The notes under the pieces: generated by a model
Database searches by the model: none
What the model was told of the DNA's origin: nothing
The model's input: the letters and a program-made list of their open reading frames with translations, nothing else
Program-made: the position numbers and the translations under genes
Shown here: positions 35,130 through 43,770 of the stretch, one piece after another
Layout of the letters: each line of letters begins with the position of its first letter
How positions within the stretch are numbered: position 1 is the stretch's first letter
Assembly (NCBI GenBank): GCA_022826805.1
Contig: JAJDUH010000067.1
Span: 1 to 61,744, forward strand
DNA: 61,744 bases
Reading direction: 5' to 3'
Source: Candidatus Poribacteria bacterium
GTDB lineage: Bacteria; Poribacteria; WGA-4E; WGA-3G

Positions 35130-36560
35130 TTACGCATCAAATAAAGTTTTCTGCACCTCCTTGCCTGTCCACGGATTCGCCAACGAAGGGAGTGTCAATA
35201 TCCGATCCCATCGCTCGTTGTTTCGGTAGTATTCCTCAATAGAGAAACACTGTATGGGAGCGTAAGTGGTTTCGCCCATTCTTATAGGGTCTAAGGTATG
35301 TTTCCAATTGTGTTGTGCGGTCTGTGCGCCGAGTGTAATTAAGATTCCCATCGCGGCGTTCTCGTTTCGGATATTCGCGTGAAGTCTATCAAACTTCGCC
35401 TTCTGTGAACCGGAGGCACCTGTGACTTGAACGAGAATCGCTTTGCGATCCATGTTATCTGGTGTGTTAAGGAACACCCCAAATCCGTCAATACCATCAT
35501 CGCCAACTTTCTGTGGGTTGGATGCCAAGCCGTCTACGAGTGAGATCGCCCAGTCCTGGAACTTGAACGGAGCAGTTCTCGCAAGTTGACGGGCGGTGTC
35601 CATATCAACCGGCACGCCTTGGATAGGTAGAGACTCAATACCGTTTGGTGCGAGGCGGTATCGGTTTATCAAACGGAGTGCGAACGGTAGGATGTCTATA
35701 CCGATAACATCCCGTCCGTTTTTCTTCGCGGCTTCTATCGTCGTGCCGCAGCCCGCGAAAGGGTCTAATACGAGGTCGCCGGGGTTAGAGGAGGCTTTGA
35801 TGATGCGTTCGTAGAGGGCAAGCGGTTTTTGGGTTGGATAATTGAGGCGTTCATTTGACCAGTTTATAACAGGTTTTATATCTGTCCACCAATCATTTAT
35901 AGGCGTTCCTTCTTTACGATATTCCTTTTTTCTTGTGCCGCCTCTATCGGTTGCTCTTTCGCCTGTCGTATTATGTTCTCCATAGGGTCTATACTCTACA
36001 TTGAAAGTTACATTCGGTCCCTTTGAATAACGGAATATAATGTCATGTTTCCTTGGGTAATCCCACTTTGGCGTGCCACCACCTGCATAGCACCAAATAA
36101 TCTCGTTCCGAAAGTTGTTCTCACCGAAAATCGCATCCATCACGAGTTTGAGGTAGTGGCTCGCGTAGGGGTCACAATGCAGATAGATGCTCCCTCTATC
36201 TTTCAAGATACGGTGCATGATAAACAGCCGTTCAGCCATGTAGGAGGTATAGGAGAGCATTTTGCTCTGTGGGATGAAGCCTTCAAACCCAGCAATCACC
36301 TTTGACGCGGGGTTGGCAATAGCGTTCTTGACACGCGCGACGCGTTCGGCAGACGTATCGTCCCAGAGCCAGACATCATCAAATGCTTTGATTTGTGGGT
36401 CGATACGGAGTCCGGAATCCTTGAAAACCTTGTTGTATTTCTCGTTGGAGTTGAACGGTGGATCAAGGCATATCAGGTCGATATAGCCGTCGGGAAAGCC
36501 TGACATAATATCAAGGCAATCGCCGTAATAGAGCGTGTTGAGGGCAAATCGAATGTTCAT
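35130..36560 (-). CDS. Adenine-type DNA methyltransferase fused to a Mrr-like nuclease-fold domain
   Basis: This 476-residue protein has a beta-class methyltransferase domain at residues 1 to about 300, with motif IV LDPPFNSNEKY near residue 32, LHCDPYASHYLK, and the AdoMet motif LDPFAGCGTTIEA near 265. The remaining part resembles a Mrr/PD-(D/E)XK domain: KFQDWAISLV, then GDDGIDGFGVF (Asp) and ILVQVTG, where most relatives have QVKG. The missing Lys implies an altered or inactive nuclease, or a role in DNA binding. It heads the string of small genes and the HSDR_N-like and SNase genes. A long, possibly structured leader lies upstream. Confidence 0.75.
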   Translation of the reverse strand: MNIRFALNTLYYGDCLDIMSGFPDGYIDLICLDPPFNSNEKYNKVFKDSGLRIDPQIKAFDDVWLWDDTSAERVARVKNAIANPASKVIAGFEGFIPQSKMLSYTSYMAERLFIMHRILKDRGSIYLHCDPYASHYLKLVMDAIFGENNFRNEIIWCYAGGGTPKWDYPRKHDIIFRYSKGPNVTFNVEYRPYGEHNTTGERATDRGGTRKKEYRKEGTPINDWWTDIKPVINWSNERLNYPTQKPLALYERIIKASSNPGDLVLDPFAGCGTTIEAAKKNGRDVIGIDILPFALRLINRYRLAPNGIESLPIQGVPVDMDTARQLARTAPFKFQDWAISLVDGLASNPQKVGDDGIDGFGVFLNTPDNMDRKAILVQVTGASGSQKAKFDRLHANIRNENAAMGILITLGAQTAQHNWKHTLDPIRMGETTYAPIQCFSIEEYYRNNERWDRILTLPSLANPWTGKEVQKTLFDA

Positions 36561-36733
36561 AGTCCTCTTGCAGGCTGCTTACAAGGCTGCAACATGAGAG
36601 TAAAGGAAATCCCTTTTCTCTGCGTCTAAGGAAAATGACAGGACTATAGGGGTGGGTGCGCCGATGGGCGCATCGAGAAGTCATAGAAAGGTCTTTGGCA
36701 ACCTTCCCTATAGGGTGCTGGTTTCCATTAATC

Positions 36734-36763
36734 TTACACGCGAAGCGTCGGTTGTGATATAAT
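36734..36763 (+). promoter_or_regulatory. Candidate sigma-70 promoter inside the structured region
   Basis: TTACAC (36734-36739), an 18-base spacer and TATAAT (36758-36763). Transcription would start near 36770 and run into the hairpin-rich segment, with no protein gene directly after it, so a small RNA is possible. Confidence 0.4.
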
Positions 36764-36920
36764 AGAAACCAGCGCTGTCATACCGGTTTTATGGCAGTGC
36801 TACGCGTCGCTCGGTACTCGTAATACCGGCGGCGCACCTAATGAATTAGGGAGCTGCCCTAGCGTGAACAACACTTCATTGGCAAAGGTGCTTTTGAAGC
36901 CTTGCGTCCACGTCAAATGT

Positions 36921-36949
36921 ATTATAGCAAAAAAAGAAAATTTCTGTAA
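36921..36949 (-). promoter_or_regulatory. Candidate promoter of the methyltransferase-nuclease gene
   Basis: On the minus strand TTACAG (36949-36944), 17 bases, then TATAAT (36926-36921). A transcript would carry a leader of about 350 bases before ATG 36560. Confidence 0.4.
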
Positions 36950-37297
36950 CGGATTTTTTTCGGGATTCTAGGACTATTTATGGTGAATTATGAAAATACA
37001 TTCACCACAGACATCAGGAACGGAAAGTGAAGGGGAAAGGGAATCCTAAACACATAGAGATCCTTATCCCCATTCAGGAAAAAATAGCACTCACGCTGAC
37101 TTTTGAAACCAAATTTGCCAATCTAACGTTTTTACTTCATATAAACAGCGTCATTTTAACGAAGATATCTATCGACAGGTGCAACATATTAATGTCGAGC
37201 AGGTCATAACGACCTAAGATATACTGGCTGAACCGTTGAATGTCTTCTCTGGCAGGTCATACTAAACTACCCACCGTATTACATAAGGAGAAGCACG

Positions 37298-37489
37298 ATG
37301 ATTTCAGAAGGGCACTGGAAAGTGCTACAGAAAACAAACCGTATGCTGAAGCTGAATTGGGAAACGCTTGTCAAAGCGCGGATTGAAGGCGATCAGAAAC
37401 GGATAAAGCTGGCTGAAATGAGCTACTTTCAGTCGTTACGCAGCGTTCTCTCTGCCACGCAAAATGCGGTAGTAAAGCAGGCACAGTAA
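37298..37489 (+). CDS. Hypothetical small protein, 63 residues
   Basis: ATG 37298 is preceded by AAGGAG at good spacing. The protein is helical and basic (WETLVKARIEGDQKRIKLAE, then MSYFQSLRSVLSATQNAVV). A rho-independent terminator follows at 37582-37610, which supports an independent expressed gene. I recognise no family. Confidence 0.6.
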   Translation: MISEGHWKVLQKTNRMLKLNWETLVKARIEGDQKRIKLAEMSYFQSLRSVLSATQNAVVKQAQ

Positions 37490-37581
37490 TACAGCGTAAA
37501 TTTGGATATACAGGCATTTACTAATAGGCATACCGCTGGGCAGGTTTCCCAATTACACCTTTTTTCTCTTTAAAATCGGTA

Positions 37582-37610
37582 GGCGAGGTAAGGAAACCTC
37601 GCCTTTTCTT
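37582..37610 (+). terminator. Rho-independent terminator
   Basis: GGCGAGGT (37582-37589) pairs with ACCTCGCC (37596-37603) around a 6-base loop, followed by TTTTCTT. It terminates the 63-residue gene before leuS. Confidence 0.75.
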
Positions 37611-37770
37611 TTCCCACCTCCTGCCAAAGCGATCCTCTATATCCGCGTCGTCTTTACAGAAGCAATCGCTTTCCCAATCAACTACTCTTGACCACCTTTG
37701 TAGGAACGTTCTCACGCTCGCGACCCCCGACTATCAAAATTAAATACTCCTGAAGCCAAAGCACTCTGTC

Positions 37771-37799
37771 TTGACAATCTAACGTGATTGTGGTAGAAT
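37771..37799 (+). promoter_or_regulatory. Sigma-70 promoter of leuS
   Basis: TTGACA (37771-37776), a 17-base spacer and TAGAAT (37794-37799), about 50 bases upstream of the leuS start codon. Confidence 0.7.
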
Positions 37800-37849
37800 T
37801 TATAATATAAAGCCAGCACAAAAAGGCTGAAAAAGGAGAAGCGAGCGAA

Positions 37850-40402
37850 ATGGAGAACCATCCGTACGCCCCGGCGAAAATAGAACCGTATTGGCAAGCC
37901 GAGTGGCGCGAAAAAGAAGCATTCAAAATTCCAAACGATATCGAAACACTAAAGACCAAGCCCAAATTTTATGTGCTTGGCATGTTCCCATATACCTCAG
38001 GCGCCGGGCTGCACGTGGGGCACTCGAAAAATTATTTACCTACCGATGTTCTTGCGAATTTCCGACGCATGCAGGGGTATCACGTGATGCACCCGATGGG
38101 ATGGGATGCTTTCGGACTCCCAACAGAGCGTTTCGCAGTGCGTGAAAACGAACATCCAATAGACATTACACGACGAAATACCGATACCTTCCGGCAGCAG
38201 ATGCAACGTATCGGTTTCTCGTACGATTGGTCGCGTGAAATTGACACCTCTCTACCCGACTATTACAAGTGGACACAATGGATTTTCCTCCGCCTCTATG
38301 AAAAAGACCTCGCATATCTCGCCGATGTCCCAGTTAACTGGTGTCCCGCACTCGGCACCGTCCTCTCAAATGAAGAGGTAAAGGACGGTAAATATGTTGA
38401 GACGGGTGATCCAGTTGAGCGGCGCCTCATGCGGCAATGGATGCTCAGAATCACTGCCTATGCAGACCGCTTGCTGGAAGACTTGGATTTATTGGATTGG
38501 CCCGATGGACTCAAGGAGATGCAACGGCACTGGATCGGCAAATCAGAGGGCGGAGACATTACCTTCGACATCAAAGATAGTGATAAGACATTCACGGTTT
38601 TCACAACGCGTCCTGATACGCTCTTCGGTGCAACCTATTGCGTGCTGGCACCCGAACATCCGCTCGTTTCTGAGATAACGCACCCTGATGCAGCACCGGC
38701 AGTTAACGCTTACGTTAAAGAAGCTATCAACAAATCTGATCTTCAACGTACAGACCTTGCTACAGAGAAGACAGGTGTTTTCACGGGTGCTTATGCTATC
38801 AACCCGTGTAACAATACGCCTGTTCCAATCTGGGTTGCAGACTACGTCCTCATGACTTATGGCACGGGTGCCATCATGGCAGTCCCCGGACACGATGAAC
38901 GCGACCACGAATTCGCTTCGGCTTTCGGTATTCCTATCATCGAAGTCATCAAAGGCGGTGAAAATCCGATTGAAGAGGCACCCTTCGAAGGTGATGGTAT
39001 CTGCGTTAATTCCGGTTTTCTCAACGGCTTGCAGGTGGACGAGGCGAAGGAGAAAATGATCCAATGGCTCGAAAGTGAAGGGCGAGGTAAGAGACAGGTT
39101 CAGTACCGCTTACGGGACTGGCTCTTTTCGCGGCAACGGTATTGGGGCGAACCCTTTCCGCTCGCACACCTTGAAGATGGAACCATTGTTCAACTACCAG
39201 ACGAAGAACTACCCCTCGAACTGCCACCTATTGATGCCTACAAACCGACAGAAGATGGGCAACCGCCCCTTGCCCGTGCTGGCGAGTGGTTGAACGTGAC
39301 ACTACCAGATGGACGAACCGCGACGCGGGAAACGAACATCATGCCGCAGTGGGCAGGCTCTTGTTGGTACTATCTCCGCTTCCTCGACGCACACAATGCT
39401 GAAGCACCTTTTGATACCGCACTTGAACAATATTGGATGCCCGTTGACCTCTATCTTGGTGGCGCAGAACACGCGGTATTACACCTACTCTACGCCCGAT
39501 TTTGGCATAAGGTTCTGTATGATTGTGGCTTAGTCTCTACGCAGGAACCGTTTCAAGGTTTGGTGAACCAAGGAACAATCCTTGCCGAATCGTATCAAGA
39601 CGACGCCGGTAAGTATTATTATCCGCATGAAGTCGAACACAATGACGGGAAGTCAGTAGTGGCAAAAGCCAACGGTACGCCACTTAATGTACAAATAGAA
39701 AAGATGTCCAAATCCCGTTTTAATGTTATCAACTCGGACGATGTAATTGACAAATACGGTGCGGATGCAATTCGACTTTACCTGCTGTTTATCGGACCTG
39801 TTACAGCCAGCACACCCTGGCAAGATGCCGGTGTGGAGGGTGTCTACCGCTTCCTGCAACGCGTCTGGCGACTTGTTGTTAATGAAGTGAACGGTGAACT
39901 TAATGGAAAGTTAACCGACGCTGCTGGCACAACGGAACCTGATCTCTGGCGGGAACTCCACAAAACCATCAAACAGGTGACGGAGGATACCGCATCCATT
40001 GACAAGATGAACACAGCAATTAGCCAGATGATGATTTTTGTCAACGCTGCGACACAAGCGAAGTCGTTGCCGGAAGAGAGCCTGAAGGTGTTCTTGCGCC
40101 TACTCGCTCCTTATGCCCCGCACATCGCACAAGAGTTGTGGCACCGTCTCGGTGAAACAAGGTTCATCGCGCATGAGCAGTGGCCCGCGCATGACGAAGC
40201 CGTACTGGAAAGTGCCACTGTAACCATAATCGCACAGGTCAATGGGAAGCTTCGCAACCGGCTCCAACTGCCTGCCGATGCAACCGACAAAGAAATTGAG
40301 GAAGCGGTACTCGCAGACGAACGCGTCCAGCGATTCATTGAAGATAAGCCGATTCGGAAGACCATCGTCGTGCCGAATCGTCTCATTAATATCGTTGTTT
40401 AA
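37850..40402 (+). CDS. leuS: Leucyl-tRNA synthetase
   Basis: This 850-residue class I synthetase charges tRNA-Leu with leucine in the cytoplasm. Seen in order: the N-terminal YWQAEWREKEAF, the HIGH-type motif HVGHSKNYL (about residue 57), MHPMGWDAFGLP, a CP1 editing domain (FTTRPDTLFGATYCV), the KMSKS motif KMSKSRFNV (about residue 618), the anticodon domain, and the C-terminal QVNGKLRNRL. Length is normal for bacteria. AAGGAG lies upstream of ATG 37850. It has its own promoter and is followed by rnj. Confidence 0.97.
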   Translation: MENHPYAPAKIEPYWQAEWREKEAFKIPNDIETLKTKPKFYVLGMFPYTSGAGLHVGHSKNYLPTDVLANFRRMQGYHVMHPMGWDAFGLPTERFAVRENEHPIDITRRNTDTFRQQMQRIGFSYDWSREIDTSLPDYYKWTQWIFLRLYEKDLAYLADVPVNWCPALGTVLSNEEVKDGKYVETGDPVERRLMRQWMLRITAYADRLLEDLDLLDWPDGLKEMQRHWIGKSEGGDITFDIKDSDKTFTVFTTRPDTLFGATYCVLAPEHPLVSEITHPDAAPAVNAYVKEAINKSDLQRTDLATEKTGVFTGAYAINPCNNTPVPIWVADYVLMTYGTGAIMAVPGHDERDHEFASAFGIPIIEVIKGGENPIEEAPFEGDGICVNSGFLNGLQVDEAKEKMIQWLESEGRGKRQVQYRLRDWLFSRQRYWGEPFPLAHLEDGTIVQLPDEELPLELPPIDAYKPTEDGQPPLARAGEWLNVTLPDGRTATRETNIMPQWAGSCWYYLRFLDAHNAEAPFDTALEQYWMPVDLYLGGAEHAVLHLLYARFWHKVLYDCGLVSTQEPFQGLVNQGTILAESYQDDAGKYYYPHEVEHNDGKSVVAKANGTPLNVQIEKMSKSRFNVINSDDVIDKYGADAIRLYLLFIGPVTASTPWQDAGVEGVYRFLQRVWRLVVNEVNGELNGKLTDAAGTTEPDLWRELHKTIKQVTEDTASIDKMNTAISQMMIFVNAATQAKSLPEESLKVFLRLLAPYAPHIAQELWHRLGETRFIAHEQWPAHDEAVLESATVTIIAQVNGKLRNRLQLPADATDKEIEEAVLADERVQRFIEDKPIRKTIVVPNRLINIVV

Positions 40403-40508
40403 TAGTTGTCAATCATCAGTTAAAGGCGTGGCAATTGCGCACATTTATAAATGCCACAATACTCCTTAGACTGACAACCGACGACCGATAACCAATAACT
40501 GAAAACTA
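40403..40508. repeat. Intergenic TTGTCAGT-type element, copy A
   Basis: The roughly 105-bp spacer begins TAGTTGTCAATCATCAGTTA and ends with its degenerate inverse (TAACCAATAACTGAAAACTA). Inside, GTGGCA and TGCCAC form a hairpin. A related element (same CAGTTAAAG block and TAACTGA-type ends) fills the spacer on the other side of rnj at 42338-42431. Confidence 0.45.
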
Positions 40509-40513
40509 CTTAT

Positions 40514-42334
40514 ATGACAAAAAATTTTGAAGATATATCCGAGTCGGCTGACACGCCATTCGCTACGGAGAATCCCGTTTCGATCATCCCATTGGGAGGC
40601 TTAGGTGAATTTGGGCTCAACATAATGGTGTACGAAACCGAGAATGACCTTATCGTCATCGATACCGGTTTCATGCTACCGAGTTCGGATATGCCGGGTG
40701 TCGATCTGATATTTCCGGACATCCACTATCTGGTTGAACGACAAGAGAAGATTCGCGGAATCCTTCTAACCCACGGACACGAGGACCATATCGGTGCTTT
40801 AGCATACGTACTACGGCAGTTAGATGTCCCAGTCTACGGCACGCAGCTCACACTTGCGATCGCAACTGGAAGACTGCGTGAATACGGTGTACTCGGCAAA
40901 GCACAACTCAATACGATCGCCCCGGGTGATACAGTCGAACTGGGCGATTTCTCTGCTGAATTCATCCACGTTACACATAGCATCCCAGACAGTGTAGCGA
41001 TTGCATTGCGCACACCGGTTGGTATGATTGTCCATACAGGCGACTTCAAGTTTGACATGACCCCTATCGACGGCAGGTTAAGTGATGTTCAGACGCTCGC
41101 ACGCTTGGGTTCCGAAGGTGTCCAACTCCTTATCTCCGACAGCACCAACGCAGAACGACCCGGGCAAACACCCTCTGAGCGTAGTATCTATGATACAATA
41201 GACAACATCTTTCAGAAAACCGAGCAGAAATTGTTCCTCTGCACCTTTTCCTCAAGTTTACACCGTATCCAGCAATTCGTCGATCTCGCGAGTATACACC
41301 GGCGACTCGTTGCTGTCACCGGACGTTCTCTCTTGAACAACGTCCGCACCGCCTCTGAACTTGGTTACCTTGACCTGAATCCAGACTATATCATTGATGC
41401 CCGCGATGCATCGCAGTTCAAACCGCATGAGGTTGTAATTTTGACTACGGGCAGCCAAGGGGAACCGCGTTCAGCATTGGCATTGATGGCACTTGATAAT
41501 CATTCGTTTTTAAAGGTAGAACAAGGGGACACCGTCGTCATCTCAGCACGAATCATTCCCGGCAACGAAAAGTCGATCGGAAATGTAGTGAACCACCTTC
41601 TCAGGCGCGGGGCAAAAATATACCACGAGCGTAATGCCAATGTACACGTCTCTGGTCACGGAGCGAGCGAAGACCTGAAGTTAATGCTCAATCTTTTGCA
41701 ACCGAAATTTTTTATGCCAATGCACGGTGAATATCAAAACCTGATGCGGCACGCTGAACTTGCCGAATCCGTCGGCATCCCAAGTGAGAACATTAGAGTA
41801 GCCGAAGATGGTGAACTTATTCGTCTCACACCCGAAACTTGTGAAGTTTTTGGACGCGAAGGACGCTCCGGACGCGTTCTTGTTGACGGTAAACCGGAAA
41901 TCGAACTTGAGGATATTGTTCTCCGAGACCGTATCCAACTTTCCCAAGACGGCATCCTTATCCCTATCGTTATTCTACACAGTGACATAGGGACAGGCGC
42001 AAACAATGCAGGGGATGGGTCGGGAGCCATAGAAAAGATGCTAACCGACATTGACGATGTTGATAAAATTATACAAACAGACGTTCCCAGTAAAACGGCA
42101 CTGAGTGCTGGACAGATAGAAATTATCTCACGTGGGTTTGTCTATATGGACAAATCGGAAGAACTGATAGAGGAAGCGAAAGAAATCACCCGCCGCGTCA
42201 TCGAAAACCTAAGCGACGAGCAGAAACACGAGACGGAGATCGTCCAAGATGAGATTCGAGGCGCGCTCCGCCGATTTTTCTCAAAACAGATGCAACGCAC
42301 ACCGTTTATATTTCCCGTCGTTATGCGGGTTTGA
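40514..42334 (+). CDS. rnj: Ribonuclease J
   Basis: This 606-residue metallo-beta-lactamase/beta-CASP ribonuclease acts in 5'-3' exonucleolytic and endonucleolytic mRNA decay and rRNA maturation. Visible: PLGGLGEFGLNIMVYE, DTGFMLP, the zinc motif LTHGHEDHIG, VHTGDFKFD, SDSTNAERPG, beta-CASP motifs TTGSQGEPRSALALMA and NVHVSGHGASEDLKLML, then PMHGEY, and a C-terminal domain. Length is typical for RNase J. The start is ATG 40514. It is flanked on both sides by related intergenic repeat elements. Confidence 0.94.
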   Translation: MTKNFEDISESADTPFATENPVSIIPLGGLGEFGLNIMVYETENDLIVIDTGFMLPSSDMPGVDLIFPDIHYLVERQEKIRGILLTHGHEDHIGALAYVLRQLDVPVYGTQLTLAIATGRLREYGVLGKAQLNTIAPGDTVELGDFSAEFIHVTHSIPDSVAIALRTPVGMIVHTGDFKFDMTPIDGRLSDVQTLARLGSEGVQLLISDSTNAERPGQTPSERSIYDTIDNIFQKTEQKLFLCTFSSSLHRIQQFVDLASIHRRLVAVTGRSLLNNVRTASELGYLDLNPDYIIDARDASQFKPHEVVILTTGSQGEPRSALALMALDNHSFLKVEQGDTVVISARIIPGNEKSIGNVVNHLLRRGAKIYHERNANVHVSGHGASEDLKLMLNLLQPKFFMPMHGEYQNLMRHAELAESVGIPSENIRVAEDGELIRLTPETCEVFGREGRSGRVLVDGKPEIELEDIVLRDRIQLSQDGILIPIVILHSDIGTGANNAGDGSGAIEKMLTDIDDVDKIIQTDVPSKTALSAGQIEIISRGFVYMDKSEELIEEAKEITRRVIENLSDEQKHETEIVQDEIRGALRRFFSKQMQRTPFIFPVVMRV

Positions 42335-42337
42335 TAA

Positions 42338-42431
42338 TGGTTATCAGTTGTCGGTTGTCAGTTAAAGAGGTCCCTGATTTAACACACTCACCTCATAACT
42401 GATGGCTGATAACTGACGGCTGATAACTACT
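42338..42431. repeat. Intergenic TTGTCAGT-type element, copy B
   Basis: TTATCAGTTGTCGGTTGTCAG at the left (about 42341) faces three TGATAACTGA-type units at the right (to 42429), giving a long imperfect hairpin. It shares the CAGTTAAAG block with the element at 40403-40508. Confidence 0.45.
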
Positions 42432-42452
42432 AAAAGAAAGGAACAGATTAAA

Positions 42453-43610
42453 ATGAAATCATTCATATTTCTTGTAGCAATCGCCACCTTGATAGTTGGT
42501 TTCTCTGCCTGCGAGCGAATGTCGAAAATCATTCAACCTGCCACACCCCAGATAGAAGATGAAAGTAGCGAGATTTCTATCGGAGTCGCTTTGCCTCTGA
42601 CAGGTCCCTTGGCACCTACAGGTGAACGCATGAAACAGGGTTTTGACCTGGCACTTGACGAGATTAACAACACAGAAGGGAAGCATCACAGGCTCAGATT
42701 CATCATAGAAGACGATATGGGGACACCAGCAGGTGCAGTGCGTGCCTTTAGCAAACTTATTCACGAAGAGGGTGTGTCTATTATTCTCGGTCCTTCGACT
42801 TCAAGTGCAACGGAAGCTGCCTTCCCGATTGCACAAGAAAATCAGGTTGTTGCAATAAGTCCAACATCCTCTGCTCGTGGGCTGAGCGGGCTCGGTGATT
42901 TTGTTTTCCGTGTTCCGATCGCGACAGATACAACTATCCGCAAAAGCAACGCGATCCTGCAGGCAGAACTCGGCTACCAACGGGTCGCTACGATGTATGA
43001 TGAAACCGATTTTTTCTCAATAGACTTAGACATGGCGTGGCGAGAAACATTCGCTGCACAGGGGATTGAGGTGATAACCACTGAAACTTTCCAGAGCGGT
43101 GATACAGACTTCTCAGCACAATTAACGCGTATCCAGACGTTGAGACCTGATGCTGTCTTCGTTTCTGCCCTGCCACCCGAAAAGCCAGGAATCCTGATTC
43201 AACGGAACGCCCTTGACATAACTGTTCCTTTTTTTGTGAGTTCTCTAACGAATCTTGAAATCCAGACCGCGGGTCCCGCTGCTGAAGGTGCAATAACGAT
43301 CGGGAGTTGGCTCAGCACGGATGACACGCCAGGAAACCAAGCGTTTGTTCAGCGGTATCGCGAGACTTACGGCACGGTGCCAAATATCTTCGCGATGGCA
43401 TGTTATGCGGCTGCCAATATATTAGCCGAGGCAATTGAGAACGCGCAATCCACCGATGCGGTTGCGGTGAGAGACGCACTCGCGAACCTTAGAGACCTTG
43501 ATACAGTTATGGGCACGTTCTCTTTTGATGCGAACGGAGACGGACACATCACAGAGATACCGAATCTCGTGTTGATCGTGAAAGAGGGGAGATTACAAGC
43601 TTTTGAGTAA
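42453..43610 (+). CDS. LivJ-type ABC substrate-binding lipoprotein
   Basis: This 385-residue type I periplasmic binding protein belongs to the branched-chain amino-acid/amide group. It starts with a lipoprotein signal (MKSFIFLVAIATLIVGFSAC; lipid on Cys20). The mature domain shows GVALPLTGPLAPTGERMKQG, LILGPSTSSATEAA-like ligand-site sequence and FSFDANGDGH at the end. It would deliver a ligand to an ABC permease, but no permease or ATPase genes adjoin it. The ligand is not certain. AAAGGAAC lies upstream of ATG 42453. Confidence 0.85.
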   Translation: MKSFIFLVAIATLIVGFSACERMSKIIQPATPQIEDESSEISIGVALPLTGPLAPTGERMKQGFDLALDEINNTEGKHHRLRFIIEDDMGTPAGAVRAFSKLIHEEGVSIILGPSTSSATEAAFPIAQENQVVAISPTSSARGLSGLGDFVFRVPIATDTTIRKSNAILQAELGYQRVATMYDETDFFSIDLDMAWRETFAAQGIEVITTETFQSGDTDFSAQLTRIQTLRPDAVFVSALPPEKPGILIQRNALDITVPFFVSSLTNLEIQTAGPAAEGAITIGSWLSTDDTPGNQAFVQRYRETYGTVPNIFAMACYAAANILAEAIENAQSTDAVAVRDALANLRDLDTVMGTFSFDANGDGHITEIPNLVLIVKEGRLQAFE

Positions 43611-43770
43611 CCTTTTATCCCAGGCCCGGTAGGTGCGGTTTTGCGGCGTACTCGTCCAAATGTGATCTGCATTCCGAACCGCACCGATTGTGTCATGATA
43701 GACCTAATTCTCTGATTTTGCGTAAGTCCTGCTTCATAAGTACAAATAGAACAGAGGTAAAAGAAAAACT

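Larger units (their letters stand above)
36561..37297. other. 737-base intergenic region with facing promoters and structured segment
   Basis: The region has many inverted repeats. GCTGGTTTC (36717-36725) inverts at 36765-36773. GGTA...TACC, CCTAAT...ATTAGG and CTTCA...TGAAG hairpins occur between 36810 and 36900. TATAAT-type boxes occur on both strands. No coding frame of note is present. It could be a long 5' leader of the methyltransferase gene, a non-coding RNA, or a dispersed element. Confidence 0.5.
37490..37849. other. Intergenic region holding terminator and leuS promoter
   Basis: The stretch holds the terminator of the 63-residue gene and the promoter of leuS, given as separate entries. 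The rest, about 37615-37765, shows nothing I can name. Confidence 0.6.

Noticed and set aside
36600..36960. tmRNA, RNase P, 6S or SRP RNA
   Set aside because: Hairpins suggested an RNA gene, but I could not find the conserved core motifs of these families, so no known name is given.
37027..37209. Plus-strand frame of 60 codons
   Set aside because: GTG start without a convincing ribosome binding site and no family. The next frame, at 37298, has both.
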